In this document: positions 25,558-33,525 of the stretch, one piece after another
Layout: each line of letters begins with the position of its first letter
Numbering within the stretch: position 1 is the stretch's first letter
Source: Candidatus Electronema sp.
Lineage (GTDB): Bacteria > Desulfobacterota > Desulfobulbia > Desulfobulbales > Desulfobulbaceae
Reading direction: 5' to 3'
Length of the DNA stretch: 51,286 nucleotides
Assembly: GCA_026645415.1 (NCBI GenBank)
Contig: JAPEVH010000031.1
Location: 1 to 51,286 of the forward strand
Notes under the pieces: generated by a model
Told to the model about the DNA's origin: nothing
What the model saw: the letters and a program-made list of their open reading frames with translations, nothing else
Databases searched by the model: none
Program-made: the position numbers and the translations under genes

Positions 25558-26208
25558 ATGTCTTGGAAAATATTTATCTTTCAATCTGTCGTTTTTCTTT
25601 TACTTACCTATCTAACTGCACTGTATTTCTCCTTTCTGTATGAGGAAAATCTGACTCTTGCATTAAGACAAACAGATGAGCACATTACTCAGCTTGAACA
25701 GCGACTAGATCAAGTCAAGAAGTCAGCCACACAGACACCTGAGCAGCAGCCAGTCACTATAACCACTCCAGTTATTCAATCAGATAGCAAAGTAGAAGAG
25801 CAAGTTGCTACGTTAGCCGAGCGACTAGAACGTCTTGAAAAACGAGAAAAACAACTATGGCAGGCTACCGCTGACCTGATTCGACGACAAAATGTACTTG
25901 TACGGGCACAGCGGCAGACAGAAACAGAATCTGTTCGAGTACGTGACTGGATGAGTACCCTTGATACAGAAAAAAGGGAGCAGGTGCAGGCTACTTATAG
26001 AGAAGAAATGGAGGAGATGCAAAATACTGTTTCTGCCTCACCTGATGCGCCTCCTCCCAGCCCAGAAACCATGTTTCGCCTGCTTCAGGAAAGCAGAGAA
26101 CGCCTGAAACTAAAGCTCAAAGATATTCTGACAGAGAAAGAATATCAGGCATTTCTCCAATCACTTGAGGCGGCAGACACACCCGGCCTACCACTGCCGC
26201 CCCACTGA
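25558..26208 (+). CDS. Membrane-anchored coiled-coil protein, hypothetical
   Basis: I do not recognise this 216-residue protein. One N-terminal membrane segment (residues ~5-25) anchors a long charged coiled coil (~38-150) interrupted by a Thr/Gln/Pro-rich patch, then a proline-rich linker (DAPPPSPETM) and a short helical C-terminus (RLLQESRERLKLKLKDILTEKEYQAFLQSLE). This layout suggests a periplasmic spacer or scaffold. It ends three bases before the convergent SGNH hydrolase gene. Confidence 0.6.
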   Translation: MSWKIFIFQSVVFLLLTYLTALYFSFLYEENLTLALRQTDEHITQLEQRLDQVKKSATQTPEQQPVTITTPVIQSDSKVEEQVATLAERLERLEKREKQLWQATADLIRRQNVLVRAQRQTETESVRVRDWMSTLDTEKREQVQATYREEMEEMQNTVSASPDAPPPSPETMFRLLQESRERLKLKLKDILTEKEYQAFLQSLEAADTPGLPLPPH

Positions 26209-26211
26209 GCA

Positions 26212-26868
26212 TCAACTACAGGTATATAGGGCATAATACCAATACAGACCCATGATCCAGTAGCCATAGTAATTGGGATGAAGCTTGTCGTAATTGTAAC
26301 CGCTGTTCCAGTAGGGTGTTAACGCACTGTTTTGATCGCTGAGACACATTAATGGACTACTACCAACATAATTTTTGATATAGCTATTAGTTTTGCCGAC
26401 TCGTTTCCAATCACTTCCATAGCGAGTATCAGGAGTGATGAGGCCAACAATCGGCTTGGCTCCAGCTTGTAAGACCTTATACGCTGCATAATAAACATTA
26501 TAAGCTACGGTAGCTGGATCAACATAGGCACTAAGATCATTTGTGCCTTCCATCAAAAGGACATAATTTGGTTTTGTTGAGGCCAGTACGCTATCTATTC
26601 GGTTAATACCACTAAAAGTGAGATATTCCCCAGAATAGCCATAATTATAGACCTTTTTACCTTGCCCTTCCCAATCCAGATAATACTGAAGGAACAGCTC
26701 ATAACCGCCGCAGTTAGTGCAGCCATTGCCATATTTTAAATAAGGATAGCCAGCGGTTATACTGTCACCAAAGGCAACAATTTTGCTTCCTGCAAAAACA
26801 TTGCCGCCTTGTAGCAAAAGAAAGCAGCTTACCATAACCAATATTGTTTTGTTCCATCGCCATTTCAT
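26212..26868 (-). CDS. Secreted SGNH/GDSL hydrolase
   Basis: About 218 residues from ATG 26868, chosen because AGGAG lies seven bases upstream and because a signal peptide (MKWRWNKTILVMVSCFLLL, cleaved near VFA) then starts the protein. SGNH blocks are present: FGDSITAG (nucleophile Ser), Gly in YNYGYSGE, GTND, and DKLHPN with the catalytic Asp and His. It should cleave an ester in the periplasm or outside the cell; the substrate is unknown. Its ATG overlaps the stop of the upstream beta-rich protein (ATGA), so both are made together. Confidence 0.85.
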   Translation of the reverse strand: MKWRWNKTILVMVSCFLLLQGGNVFAGSKIVAFGDSITAGYPYLKYGNGCTNCGGYELFLQYYLDWEGQGKKVYNYGYSGEYLTFSGINRIDSVLASTKPNYVLLMEGTNDLSAYVDPATVAYNVYYAAYKVLQAGAKPIVGLITPDTRYGSDWKRVGKTNSYIKNYVGSSPLMCLSDQNSALTPYWNSGYNYDKLHPNYYGYWIMGLYWYYALYTCS

Positions 26869-27683
26869 TGTATATCTCCTGTGTTGTGAAAGGATGCAAA
26901 TCGTTCGTTTATAGACTGTATTTCGCAATCAAGTCCGCTAAACAAGGCTCCAGTCAGCCAAGTTCCGGCTTGTTCTGGAAATGGCTCAATATGCGTCCTT
27001 TGAGAAATAAATGCTTTAAGATTCTCAACGGATCTCGTTTCTTTAGCTGTCTGCCATTTGCCATCGTGTAATTCAGCAGTGAAGTGGACGTAAATCTTTT
27101 GCTGATTTATACCAAACCAAGAAACCCAAAGTTGTTTTCCTTCTCGCAGCCCTAACAAGGGGGTGATGTCTGGGGTTTTGTTCGGCTGATTAACTAACAC
27201 AGCTTGCCCCCAACCTTTGTCTTGCCAGCTACTGACATAAATATCTGCGAGTTGTCCCTCTTGCACTCCAGACCAAGCAAGCCACGGCTTGTCCTGCTGA
27301 TCAATTAGAATCACTGGAGCGTAGCTTTGTTCCGCTTTTGTGTTCGCTAGAACTCGGCCAGTCTCTATCTTGTCCTGACGTATCACAGCATAACTGAGGA
27401 CATTTTCATCATCCTTTTGCTCGATCCAAACAATCCAGACTGTGCCTTTGCTGTCTACGGCAATAACCGGAGTGATATGAAAGCCTTGCTCAAGAGAGAG
27501 CTGAATAGGCTTTGTCCATTTATTTTTAGTTTTTATGGCATAATAGAGAAGCGTTTTTCCCTCACCCTGCGGAGCAGCCCAGACTGCATAAACTGGGCTA
27601 TTACCACAGGCTGCAAAGCTATCTGTCAATCCAGTAAAGAGGAAGGTAAATGTCAGGAAGCAGAAAAGGAACAAATGGCGCAT
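26865..27683 (-). CDS. Secreted beta-propeller-like protein, hypothetical
   Basis: A 272-residue protein with a signal peptide (MRHLFLFCFLTFTFLFTGL, cut near SFA). Repeated strand patterns such as VDSKGTVWIVWIEQ, IDQQDKPWLAWSG and REGKQLWVSWFG occur at about 50-residue spacing, as in sialidase/BNR-type propellers, though too few repeats are visible for a full propeller. It probably binds or presents ligand for the translationally coupled SGNH hydrolase. This functional link is inference from the ATGA overlap. Confidence 0.6.
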   Translation of the reverse strand: MRHLFLFCFLTFTFLFTGLTDSFAACGNSPVYAVWAAPQGEGKTLLYYAIKTKNKWTKPIQLSLEQGFHITPVIAVDSKGTVWIVWIEQKDDENVLSYAVIRQDKIETGRVLANTKAEQSYAPVILIDQQDKPWLAWSGVQEGQLADIYVSSWQDKGWGQAVLVNQPNKTPDITPLLGLREGKQLWVSWFGINQQKIYVHFTAELHDGKWQTAKETRSVENLKAFISQRTHIEPFPEQAGTWLTGALFSGLDCEIQSINERFASFHNTGDIQ

Positions 27684-27942
27684 GGTCTTATACGTTTTTA
27701 GAAGCTAAATAAATTTATCGTACTGACTGCTGGGGAAAAACAACCTATTTTACAGTAAGAAGTCTAATGTGATTTACCGTACTCTTCTTTTGAACAGCAT
27801 GTAAAGGAGTTTTTATTTTTTTGTGGGCGCGGAGCAAGGAGACTGGCAGGATGGTGGCAGTGGGCGAAGAGGCTGAGGTTGTATCAGGTGCTGGAGGGAG
27901 AATAGGGAACCGCTTCAGAATGATTTCCGCCGATTCATGGAT

Positions 27943-28185
27943 TTACTCCAGCAGCTCCAAGGCAAGCTCTTTGTCATACATGTCAATCACCGTATGATCT
28001 CTCTTCAACCTGATTTTAAAAGGTTGAAAGTGAGCAATGTTCTCAGTTCTTCCCGGTACATCGTATGTGTCCGGCTGAGGCAATCGCTTATGGCTTTCGG
28101 GGTGGTTATCTAAAATTTTGAAGTGATAACCGTCTGCGAATTCATCATAAGTCTGGGAAATAATTTTAACAAATCTGCAAAAAAA
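27943..28185 (-). pseudogene. 3' fragment of a gene lacking a start codon
   Basis: A frame of about 80 codons ends with TAA at 27943-27945 and begins directly after a TAG at 28186-28188, without ATG, GTG or TTG near its front. The encoded sequence looks protein-like (VKIISQTYDEFADGYHFKIL, then PQPDTYDVPGRTENIAHFQP, FKIRLKRDHTVIDMYDKE). I do not know the family. The 5' end seems to have been replaced at about 28176-28196 by CAGTAGTTAGTTTTTTTGCA, resembling sequence at 48372-48396. The rest of the 524-bp gap (27684-27942) holds an open stretch without a start and nothing I can name. Confidence 0.45.
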
Positions 28186-28207
28186 CTAACTACTGGAATG
28201 CACCATT

Positions 28208-29344
28208 TTAACTCAGTCGATGCAAGAGCCAGAGAGCACTGTTCAAGGCTGCTCCCTGCTGAATCTGCCCATTGAGTGAATCGACTGGAATTTCTGCTTG
28301 GTCTTTTTCTACTGCCAGCATGATAAGCTGCCAGCTTGCTTGGAGCATGGGGGGAGTAGGAAAAACAGACTTTGTTCGGTTCTCGCTCTGCGAATGGAGC
28401 AATAAGGCCGACAAATCAGGATAACCAGACAAAATGCTGCACATTGAGTCTAATAGTGCAGCGGCTAAAGCCTGAACGTTCGTGTTTTCTTGTCGCAGGA
28501 GTAGATGCGCAGCAAATAGAGTAGATATAGGATCGAGTGGCGATTCTGCCAGCAGGTTTTGCAGGCCAGTTTTGGTCAAAATCTTACGCCCGCTCATTAA
28601 CCCTATACGAAGCAGCTCGGTTTGTCGTGCTGTCGTGCTGTCTGGATCAAAACCCTTGCCAATTTCTGTTGTCAACACAGCAGCACTTGGTAGAGCTGCT
28701 CGTATTGCCTGCACTCCGGGCAGCCAAGCGTCTTCGGCCAGAGCGAAAAGCTGGGTCTGCCAACCTGCTAGGGTGATTACAAACATTTCGTAGATTTCCC
28801 CAACCTCTTCTTCCACCCGCAAACGATAGATGCCGGGATCAAGCTCAAGATGAAGGCCGCAGTAACCATTTTCTGTATCACAAGTACCTTGCGCTGCCTC
28901 GGCTAACAGCGTGCCGTGGAGATTATGCACTGACACGCCTAACCAAGGCCGTGAGGCTTCTTCTGTCAAACCTCTAAGAAAAAGAAAGAGCTGACTGCCG
29001 CTTCCTTTTTTAAGAGGAAGGCTCTTGGATAAGTCCCGCGCTGCCTCTTCGTGCTTCTGCTGCCAAGTCATGGTCTGCGGCAAAGGTACTGGCGTGGCAA
29101 ATTGTACAGCAGAGCCGACAAAAATTTTTGTCTCAGTTCCCGCAGGAACTTCCACGAGACTGTCGCTCTGCACTTGCCCAACCCGGAAACGGGCTTTGTA
29201 CAAGCCAGGTGCAACTGCGGCCTCAACGCTACCAACTCCAGCGGTAATAAGTTGAAATCGGTTGTCCACCAGAAAAACTTCTGTCAGCGTATCTGAGGCA
29301 TTAACTCTTAGCATAACCTTACTGTCAGACTGTGATTCGCTCAT
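28208..29344 (-). CDS. Caspase-partner protein with Ig-like/PEGA-like domains
   Basis: A 378-residue protein I cannot assign to a named family. Residues ~10-75 and ~115-205 look like beta-sandwich modules with the pattern [A/D]PG[L/I]Y[K/R]xR (APGLYKARF, DPGIYRLRV), related to the C-terminal part of the neighbouring caspase. The remainder is helical, Leu/Ala-rich. GAGGTGCC upstream of the ATG lies within the 3' end of the caspase gene, which it overlaps by 20 bases, so the two are tightly coupled. It has no signal peptide. It may be a substrate, regulator or scaffold. Confidence 0.65.
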   Translation of the reverse strand: MSESQSDSKVMLRVNASDTLTEVFLVDNRFQLITAGVGSVEAAVAPGLYKARFRVGQVQSDSLVEVPAGTETKIFVGSAVQFATPVPLPQTMTWQQKHEEAARDLSKSLPLKKGSGSQLFLFLRGLTEEASRPWLGVSVHNLHGTLLAEAAQGTCDTENGYCGLHLELDPGIYRLRVEEEVGEIYEMFVITLAGWQTQLFALAEDAWLPGVQAIRAALPSAAVLTTEIGKGFDPDSTTARQTELLRIGLMSGRKILTKTGLQNLLAESPLDPISTLFAAHLLLRQENTNVQALAAALLDSMCSILSGYPDLSALLLHSQSENRTKSVFPTPPMLQASWQLIMLAVEKDQAEIPVDSLNGQIQQGAALNSALWLLHRLS

Positions 29345-30335
29345 TGTTTGGCACCTCGAAAATTTTCTGACGACTTGTCTTGCTCACCGCAATTTTATAC
29401 AATCCTGGCTCTAGTTCAAGGCTCAAGCTGGCGGCTGAAGCGAGTTCTTGTCTGATTTCTTTGAATTCTCCATTATAGAGCACCAGCGTTTCTGTACCGC
29501 TGTAGGGCTGAAGATCAACCTGCACCGGCAGAGCTGCTGCCTTTTTCCGCCGCAGAAAAGTGATGTCACGAAAGGAATCAAGGCGAATTTCTGGCGGCTC
29601 AATCGACGCATTGCCAGCAAACTTGTCGAGGCTGTTGTGAATCTGATTTTTCAGGAGTGAACCCGTGACTCTGCCTTGTTCATCTGGGCCAGTAACGCGC
29701 AGCGCATCCAGCACTGCTTGGGTAAAAATGCCAGAGCTTCTGCCATCGGCAAAGCTCCGTTCTCTTGCCACTTGGCCCCTGCCGACAGCAAAGGCATAAA
29801 AATAACGCACCTTATCTGCGGCTGGACTGCCTGCGCTGACCACATATTGCGGCTCCCGGATCGAATGCCACGAGTTCACGGTACGGCAGCAATCCATAAT
29901 TAAAATAATCTCATCAAAAACAGCATGACGGCGCAGCCATTCCACATAATCTGTGACTGCAATATGCCAAGGAAACATGCGCTTGGCATTGGCAGCATAA
30001 AGAGCTGTGTTGCCGATATCAGCCGGATCGCCGAAACCATGCCCAGCAGCAAAGATATAAAGCCGCTCACCATAGCGTCCCTGGACCCCATTGACAATGA
30101 ACGGCTCGAACAGGCTTTCAACTTGATTTGGAGTTGGTAGGACATCTTCAGCCCGAAAATCTGAAGAGAGGATGCGCTGGATATTGCTTTCTGGGAGATT
30201 GCCACCTGCTGAATCGCGCAACCACGCATAAAAATCTTCTGCATCGTTGACCGGCCCTTTGAGTGCTTGCAGCCCGCTCAAGGGATAATCATTAATACCG
30301 ATGACGATGGCATAATGCTGCTTGTTGGACATCAT
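29325..30335 (-). CDS. Caspase-like peptidase (C14) with C-terminal beta domain
   Basis: About 336 residues from ATG 30335, preceded by AGGTG. The caspase/metacaspase fold is clear: HYAIVIGINDYP at the start, His99 in FAAGHGFGD and the catalytic Cys in ILIMDCCR (Cys149-Cys150). GRSSGIFTQAVLDAL fits the end of the domain. Residues ~270-336 form a beta-rich module ending LEPGLYKIAV, similar to modules in the next gene product. Such enzymes cut target proteins in bacterial stress, defence or cell-death settings. It has no own TPR or STAND domain, so the overlapping partner is the likely regulator or substrate. Confidence 0.88.
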   Translation of the reverse strand: MMSNKQHYAIVIGINDYPLSGLQALKGPVNDAEDFYAWLRDSAGGNLPESNIQRILSSDFRAEDVLPTPNQVESLFEPFIVNGVQGRYGERLYIFAAGHGFGDPADIGNTALYAANAKRMFPWHIAVTDYVEWLRRHAVFDEIILIMDCCRTVNSWHSIREPQYVVSAGSPAADKVRYFYAFAVGRGQVARERSFADGRSSGIFTQAVLDALRVTGPDEQGRVTGSLLKNQIHNSLDKFAGNASIEPPEIRLDSFRDITFLRRKKAAALPVQVDLQPYSGTETLVLYNGEFKEIRQELASAASLSLELEPGLYKIAVSKTSRQKIFEVPNNERITV

Positions 30336-30372
30336 CCGGCACCTATGCTTAAAGTTGAAGAACATGATCGCC

Positions 30373-30406
30373 TAGCTCCGGCACAGCCTTAGCAGCACCG
30401 GAGCTA
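30373..30406 (-). other. Nine-base intergenic hairpin
   Basis: TAGCTCCGG (30373-30381) and CCGGAGCTA (30398-30406) form a perfect stem in the 80-bp gap between the transglutaminase-elicitor-like gene and the caspase gene. There is no U-tract, so it is more likely an RNA-processing or partial-termination element than a full terminator. Confidence 0.5.
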
Positions 30407-30415
30407 TCTATCCGT

Positions 30416-32074
30416 TTAGTTGGCTAATTCGATCAACCGTTCAACAATCGCCGCTAAAGGTGAGCTGGAGGCGTTAGAGGCACTCGCCGCTGCTGACCGC
30501 CAGTTGGAGGGCACTGGCTGTCCATCTGGCCAAGAGCCTCCCGGCTCAGAAGAAGTCTGTGCTCTGGCACCCGGAGGTGGTGTCCAGAGAAAATCAGGAT
30601 GCCGATTAAGATACCATTCCCCACCGATAATTCTGCCGGAGAAGTCCAGTTCCAAATCATAGAAATAGCGCACCTTGGTGATACTATCCGCAGACGGGCT
30701 ATCTGTTGTGCTATGATTGGGAGCAGTTTCTACAGTGTAGGAGACATCCATGACTATACCAACCATGCTGTCAGTTTGCGGGCTGCGGTATTTGGCAAAC
30801 TTATCGTTCGTAAAGCTATTTTTGGAGACTGTGGCTGCCGAAAGATTGTTTTGGTAAACCATCCGCTGGGGATTAAAATACCAGTATTGATAGCCAACCA
30901 TAGGCTGATTCCAAACCTCGTAGTCAAAGGTCGCGTCAATGACCATGCTGCGTCCAGATGCACCGATCTGGTTGACTACAGCCAGATGCCACGTGCCAGG
31001 ATTGGTATCAAAGCAACGATCAGAGAGAATCCGTTTGTTTTGCGGATCAACCGGCGGATTGGTTTCATTGCAACGTCCACCAATAAATTTACTCCGCGAG
31101 GGAACTTTTGCCCAGAGCAGGGAAGCCAGCCCTTTGATGTCAGAAGGGTAAAAAGTCAACCATGTATGCCCATCAGCGGCCAACACTCTGACGGTACCAG
31201 TGGGACGGGGTAGCATATAGGCAGCAGGTGCCCAACCGTGACAGATTCCCATCCATGTTGCGACAGAGCCGTTTCTTTCGTAATAATATCGACCTTCAGC
31301 CCACATTTTTTTGGTTAGAGTGTAATTGCTATCACCAACCAAAATATCATATTTTTCTGCGGGCGAAAGGAGGTCAATTGCTGCTGCATTGCCGCTGGCT
31401 AAGATGCTGGCTACGGAACGGCTCTGGACGTAGTCATAACATTCCTTCCAATCGGTTGATTGAGGAAAGCCGGGATCTGCATATCGTTTGCCAAGAATAC
31501 CCCGGCAGATAGCCCAATAATCGCATGACCAAGGTGTGGTACGCAGCCGTGCGCTTTTCAGACCACTGCTTTCCATACTTTGCAGCCCGAAATGGCTGAA
31601 ATTATCCACCAGATTGCTTGCTTGGTCGTTGACAGCAAAGGCTGCTCGGCCTCCAGCTTCCTCCTCTGACGTTGTGGCCTGCTCGCGCTGCTCATCACGA
31701 GCTTCCACATAATCCTTGTTTTCAATGGCAGCTTGATCAAAGAGGGGCAGAGTGGTCGCTGCTTCTCCAGCCTGTTCTTCCTGTTTGAGCGGCTGCCGAT
31801 CCATGAAGGCGGCGATGTTCTTGTCAAAATCCTGTAAGTGCTCGTTGATCGCTTGCTCGGCATTTTCTGCTTCGGGCGTGGTCGGAGTAGCAGCGGTCGC
31901 AGGCTCTGCCTTTGGCGCATGATCATGATCGTGGTCATGCGTATGCCCGCCGCAGCAGGAATCCCCATGATCATGGTTATGATCAGCAGTTGCAGGTGTA
32001 CTGTCACCGCCACATCCGCAGCCTTTGAAGAAATTTAACAAAGGGCATTTGTGTTTTTCTGACGAGTTGGACAT
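30416..32074 (-). CDS. Transglutaminase-elicitor-like protein with His/Cys-rich N-terminus
   Basis: About 552 residues from ATG 32074, which follows AAGGAGGAG; the longer frame adds 15 unsupported residues. Residues ~20-60 are rich in Cys and His (CGCGG, CCGGHTHDHDHDH), a probable metal-binding segment, followed by an Ala/Glu/Gln-rich linker. From ~170 the protein resembles the Phytophthora transglutaminase elicitor family: CHGWAPAA with the nucleophilic Cys, a His in TWHLAVVN, Asp in VIDATFDYEVWNQP, and the closing GGEWYLNRHPDFLWTP. No signal peptide is visible. It should cross-link or deamidate proteins at Gln; targets are unknown. Confidence 0.8.
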   Translation of the reverse strand: MSNSSEKHKCPLLNFFKGCGCGGDSTPATADHNHDHGDSCCGGHTHDHDHDHAPKAEPATAATPTTPEAENAEQAINEHLQDFDKNIAAFMDRQPLKQEEQAGEAATTLPLFDQAAIENKDYVEARDEQREQATTSEEEAGGRAAFAVNDQASNLVDNFSHFGLQSMESSGLKSARLRTTPWSCDYWAICRGILGKRYADPGFPQSTDWKECYDYVQSRSVASILASGNAAAIDLLSPAEKYDILVGDSNYTLTKKMWAEGRYYYERNGSVATWMGICHGWAPAAYMLPRPTGTVRVLAADGHTWLTFYPSDIKGLASLLWAKVPSRSKFIGGRCNETNPPVDPQNKRILSDRCFDTNPGTWHLAVVNQIGASGRSMVIDATFDYEVWNQPMVGYQYWYFNPQRMVYQNNLSAATVSKNSFTNDKFAKYRSPQTDSMVGIVMDVSYTVETAPNHSTTDSPSADSITKVRYFYDLELDFSGRIIGGEWYLNRHPDFLWTPPPGARAQTSSEPGGSWPDGQPVPSNWRSAAASASNASSSPLAAIVERLIELAN

Positions 32075-32348
32075 AATCTCCTCCTTCATAAGTTGATGAA
32101 ACGGATAGAATTGCCACAAGAATATTGTTTAAAGCTACCCTAAAATCAGCAAACTGCCAAGGCATTCATGTAAAATAGCAAATTCAGTAACTACAACTGC
32201 CACAAAAAAATAATCAATAGCTTGGAAAAAGCTGCTCTTAGCAACTTAACTGAACAGAAGACACGCTTCTGTGTTATTGTTTTTGTTTGACTCTGTTGTC
32301 CATAATAAAGGACTATGAAAACGATAAGAGAAGGGATATAATTTAATT

Positions 32349-33023
32349 ATGCAGATTTTTGAGAAGATACCTGCACGGATCTCTTGGGATACCGTTGATA
32401 CAGTGATGCTTGATATGGATGGCACTCTCTTAGATAAGCATTTTGATGATTATTTTTGGGAAGTTTATTTGCCAGAACATTATAGTCTCCTTCATAATAT
32501 CACCATAGATAAGGCCGCACAAGAGCTGTTAGAATGCTACCGGAAAAAAGAAAACTCACTCCAATGGTCAGATATTGAACATTGGTCTCATGAGTTAAAG
32601 TTAGACATTCCAGAGCTAAAATTGCGTATCAGTCATTTGATTGCTGTGCATCCACAGGTGCTAGAATTTCTTGCTCATTGTCGCAAGTTAGGAAAACAGC
32701 TTTACTTAGTCACTAATGCGCACCCTCGAACCTTGGCTATTAAGCTGAAGAAAATAGATATTAGTGTTTGGTTCGACCGGATGGTTTGTGCTGAAGAAAT
32801 TGGTTTTGCCAAAGAGGAGCCGCAGTTTTGGGGTAACTTAAGAGAACTACTTGGTTTTGACCCACAACGATCCTTATTTGCTGATGATACGGAGAAAGTA
32901 CTACAATCTGCTGATGACTTTGGTATCAAGCATTTAATTCATATTGCTCGATCCAGTAGTAGAAAAGAAACCACTTATTCTAAAAAATATCCTTCTATTG
33001 ATTTTTTTAGGGAACTTATTTGA
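32349..33023 (+). CDS. HAD-family phosphatase (YrfG/GMP-IMP nucleotidase-like)
   Basis: A 224-residue haloacid dehalogenase-type phosphatase. Motif I is DMDGTLLD, motif II LVTNA, motif III around GFAKEEPQFW and motif IV FADDTEKVL. Overall length and the FWEVYLPEHY segment fit the YrfG-type nucleotidase group, which dephosphorylates GMP/IMP; the exact substrate here is unproven. A perfect TATAAT lies only seven bases before the ATG. The PilZ gene follows immediately. The 274-bp divergent gap upstream is AT-rich and holds no gene that I can see. Confidence 0.85.
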   Translation: MQIFEKIPARISWDTVDTVMLDMDGTLLDKHFDDYFWEVYLPEHYSLLHNITIDKAAQELLECYRKKENSLQWSDIEHWSHELKLDIPELKLRISHLIAVHPQVLEFLAHCRKLGKQLYLVTNAHPRTLAIKLKKIDISVWFDRMVCAEEIGFAKEEPQFWGNLRELLGFDPQRSLFADDTEKVLQSADDFGIKHLIHIARSSSRKETTYSKKYPSIDFFRELI

Positions 33024-33073
33024 TTTACCGGAGAAATAAACAACAAATTCCGGTTGTAAGGAGACGTTGTGTT

Positions 33074-33466
33074 ATGGAAGAAACTATCGAGAAAAGAAGA
33101 CAAACAAGAATGAAATTAAAAGGATATATCGCCGATATTGCTGATGGACATTTTATTTACGGCGGTATTGTAGAAGATATTTCATTAGGAGGGTTACGGC
33201 TTAATGATCTACCAGATAAATTTGCCATAGAGGGAAAAAAATACAGCGTGATACTTTCTGGTGGGCCAGATGCTCCTTGCTATAAACTAAAGGTTTCACC
33301 CCGTTGGCGAAAAAAAAATGGCTTTCTCTTAGATGTTGGCTTTAGCATTGTAGAAGCACCAGAAAACTGGAAGTCTTTTGTGCAGCAATTCAAGTCACAT
33401 GCCACAAAAGCATACATCACGCATCGTTGCGTTTGGGATCAATTTTCCGGTTCCTACATTTCTTAA
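33074..33466 (+). CDS. PilZ-domain protein
   Basis: About 130 residues, starting at MEETIEKRRQTR; AGGAG lies upstream, and an alternative TTG at 33020 would overlap the phosphatase stop. The PilZ c-di-GMP-binding signatures are visible: RRxxxR (EKRRQTR) at the N-terminus and DISLGGLRL (D/NxSxxG). It is a single-domain c-di-GMP receptor, likely to act by binding a partner involved in motility or exopolysaccharide. The convergent neighbour is terminated by a hairpin just beyond its stop. Confidence 0.85.
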   Translation: MEETIEKRRQTRMKLKGYIADIADGHFIYGGIVEDISLGGLRLNDLPDKFAIEGKKYSVILSGGPDAPCYKLKVSPRWRKKNGFLLDVGFSIVEAPENWKSFVQQFKSHATKAYITHRCVWDQFSGSYIS

Positions 33467-33511
33467 AAAAAGAAAAGGCAGAAGTGAAAATTATACTCTC
33501 ACTCCTGCCTT
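33464..33511 (-). terminator. Terminator of the minus-strand membrane/coiled-coil gene
   Basis: On the minus strand AAGGCAG-G-AGTGA pairs with TCACT-T-CTGCCTT (one mismatch), followed by TTCTTTTTTT. It lies 15 bases after the stop of the 33526-34575 gene. Confidence 0.7.
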
Positions 33512-33525
33512 GAACTTTCGATTAC

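Noticed and set aside
32337-32342. Leaderless promoter for the HAD phosphatase gene
   Set aside because: TATAAT is perfect but only seven bases from the ATG and has no -35 at the right distance; AT-rich DNA makes chance likely.
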